From positions 1-15,622 of the forward strand of contig JAWXBJ010000190.1 of NCBI GenBank assembly GCA_034439955.1: a stretch of 15,622 bases of DNA, given 5' to 3'. Source of the DNA: UBA7672 sp034439955 (lineage in GTDB: Bacteria; Pseudomonadota; Alphaproteobacteria; Caulobacterales; Hyphomonadaceae). Position 1 is the stretch's first letter. Each line of letters opens with the position of its first letter. Of this stretch, positions 14,794 to 15,622 are shown in pieces. A program made the position numbers and the translations under genes. The notes beneath the pieces are model-generated. The model was not told where the DNA came from and did not search any database. It saw nothing but the letters and a program-made list of their open reading frames with translations.

Positions 14794-15622
14794 AGGCCGA
14801 TTTCCCGCCCTGCGAAGTTTCGTGGTTCAGCGCGCTCTGCGACGATGACTACGAATTCCTCGGCGTGCCGGACGTCAAGCTGCAATCCAGCTTCGAGCAT
14901 TGCCGTGATATCGCGCTGACGGCCGAAAGCGGTGGATTCGATAACTTGCTTCTCCCATCAGGCTATGCGCTTGGCGTCGATGGGATCGCATTCGCCGCAG
15001 GCATTGCTCCATTCCTGAAGCGGATTCGTTTGCTGACGGCGATCCGCTGCGGTGAGATGTGGCCGCCGCAGCTCGCACGGCAGCTCGCGACGCTGGACCA
15101 GATGCTGGGCGGCCGTTTGACCGTCAACATCATTTCGAGCGATCTTCCCGGAGAGACCTTGCCGAGCGCGCCGCGCTATCGGCGGACAATCGAGGTCATG
15201 AAAATTCTTGGCGCCCTGTTGAACGGTGAAAGCCTCGATCACAGGGGCGAGTTCTACACGTTCAAGCTCGAACCTCCCCGGGTTCGGACCGTCTCCGGCC
15301 GCCGCCCGCCCTTCTATTTTGGCGGACTGTCGGACGATGCGCGCGAGGCGGCGGCGGAGGCGGCGGACGTCTACCTGATGTGGCCTGACCGTATGGAGGT
15401 GGTTGCCGAGATTGTCTCCGATCTCACGGCGCGGGCGGCGAGGCGCGGCCGGACACTGATATTCGGCTATCGCGTCCACGTGGTGGTGCGGGAGACCGAG
15501 GCGGCGGCGCGCCAGGCGGCTGACCGGCTGATCAGCCGGCTGGACGATGTCGAAGGACAGAAAATCCGCGAGCGCTCACTCGACAGTGCGTCGCAGGGCG
15601 TGCGCCGGCAGGCCGAGTTGCG
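14790..15622 (+). CDS. SsuD-type FMNH2-dependent sulfonate monooxygenase (partial, runs off window), candidate SmoC-like
   Basis: A frame open from the ATG at 14790 to the window edge gives 277 residues of a luciferase-like flavin-dependent monooxygenase; E. coli SsuD has about 380. It matches alkanesulfonate monooxygenases in VSWFSA near the start, LARQLATLDQMLGGRLTVNI, FYFGGLSDDAREAAAEAADVYLMW, and FGYRVHVVVRE, where Arg228 and His230 correspond to the SsuD active-site pair. The position of the SsuD active-site cysteine is not a cysteine here (LLPSGYALG region). A GGGAGA ribosome-binding site lies upstream within the AKR end, and the start overlaps the AKR stop by 4 bp. Such enzymes use reduced FMN and oxygen to split a C-S bond, releasing sulfite and an aldehyde; with an AKR partner, sulfoquinovose is the best substrate guess. 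The C-terminus and any following flavin reductase are outside the window. Confidence 0.9.
   Translation, partial: MKADFPPCEVSWFSALCDDDYEFLGVPDVKLQSSFEHCRDIALTAESGGFDNLLLPSGYALGVDGIAFAAGIAPFLKRIRLLTAIRCGEMWPPQLARQLATLDQMLGGRLTVNIISSDLPGETLPSAPRYRRTIEVMKILGALLNGESLDHRGEFYTFKLEPPRVRTVSGRRPPFYFGGLSDDAREAAAEAADVYLMWPDRMEVVAEIVSDLTARAARRGRTLIFGYRVHVVVRETEAAARQAADRLISRLDDVEGQKIRERSLDSASQGVRRQAEL

Overview
The window is GC-rich, densely coded DNA with tight operons, 4-bp ATGA start/stop overlaps and several GTG/TTG starts. This style, an ExoD-family protein and the gene families present suggest a proteobacterium, most likely an alphaproteobacterium. The genus cannot be told from the sequence alone. 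No tRNA, rRNA, insertion sequence, CRISPR array or phage gene was found.

Region 1 (about 64-8122, minus strand) is a seven-gene surface-polysaccharide operon. In transcription order it encodes an FAD-dependent oxidoreductase related to UDP-galactopyranose mutase and amine oxidases, a Gfo/Idh/MocA oxidoreductase, two small degenerate family-2 glycosyltransferases, one canonical family-2 glycosyltransferase, a zinc-ribbon SAM methyltransferase and a Wzx-type flippase. Gaps are 7-11 bp or 4-bp overlaps except for one 86-bp gap. The set looks able to modify a nucleotide-linked or lipid-linked sugar, extend it, methylate it and flip it across the inner membrane. No initiating transferase, polymerase (Wzy) or exporter is visible.

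Region 2 (about 8123-11205) starts with a roughly 0.38-kb divergent intergenic stretch carrying three 18-bp tandem repeats. A plus-strand pair follows: a membrane protein resembling the ferric reductase/MsrQ heme-binding family, and a second zinc-ribbon methyltransferase that is clearly paralogous to the one in region 1. Next come a convergent ExoD-family membrane protein and a small 74-residue protein of unknown function.

Region 3 (11439 to the right edge) is a divergent catabolic-looking locus. On the minus strand are a Gfo/Idh/MocA enzyme and an ACS-type major facilitator transporter. On the plus strand are an aldo/keto reductase of the YdhF/SmoB type and, overlapping it by 4 bp, an SsuD-type flavin-dependent sulfonate monooxygenase cut by the window edge. 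An SsuD-like monooxygenase, a SmoB-like reductase and a sugar-active Gfo/Idh enzyme match the logic of the oxidative sulfoquinovose (sulfo-SMO) pathway. In that reading the transporter imports sulfoquinovose or its glycosides, the Gfo/Idh protein could act as an NAD-dependent sulfoquinovosidase, the monooxygenase cleaves the C-S bond to release sulfite and 6-oxo-glucose, and the reductase makes glucose. This is inference: the flavin reductase expected in such a locus is not in the window.
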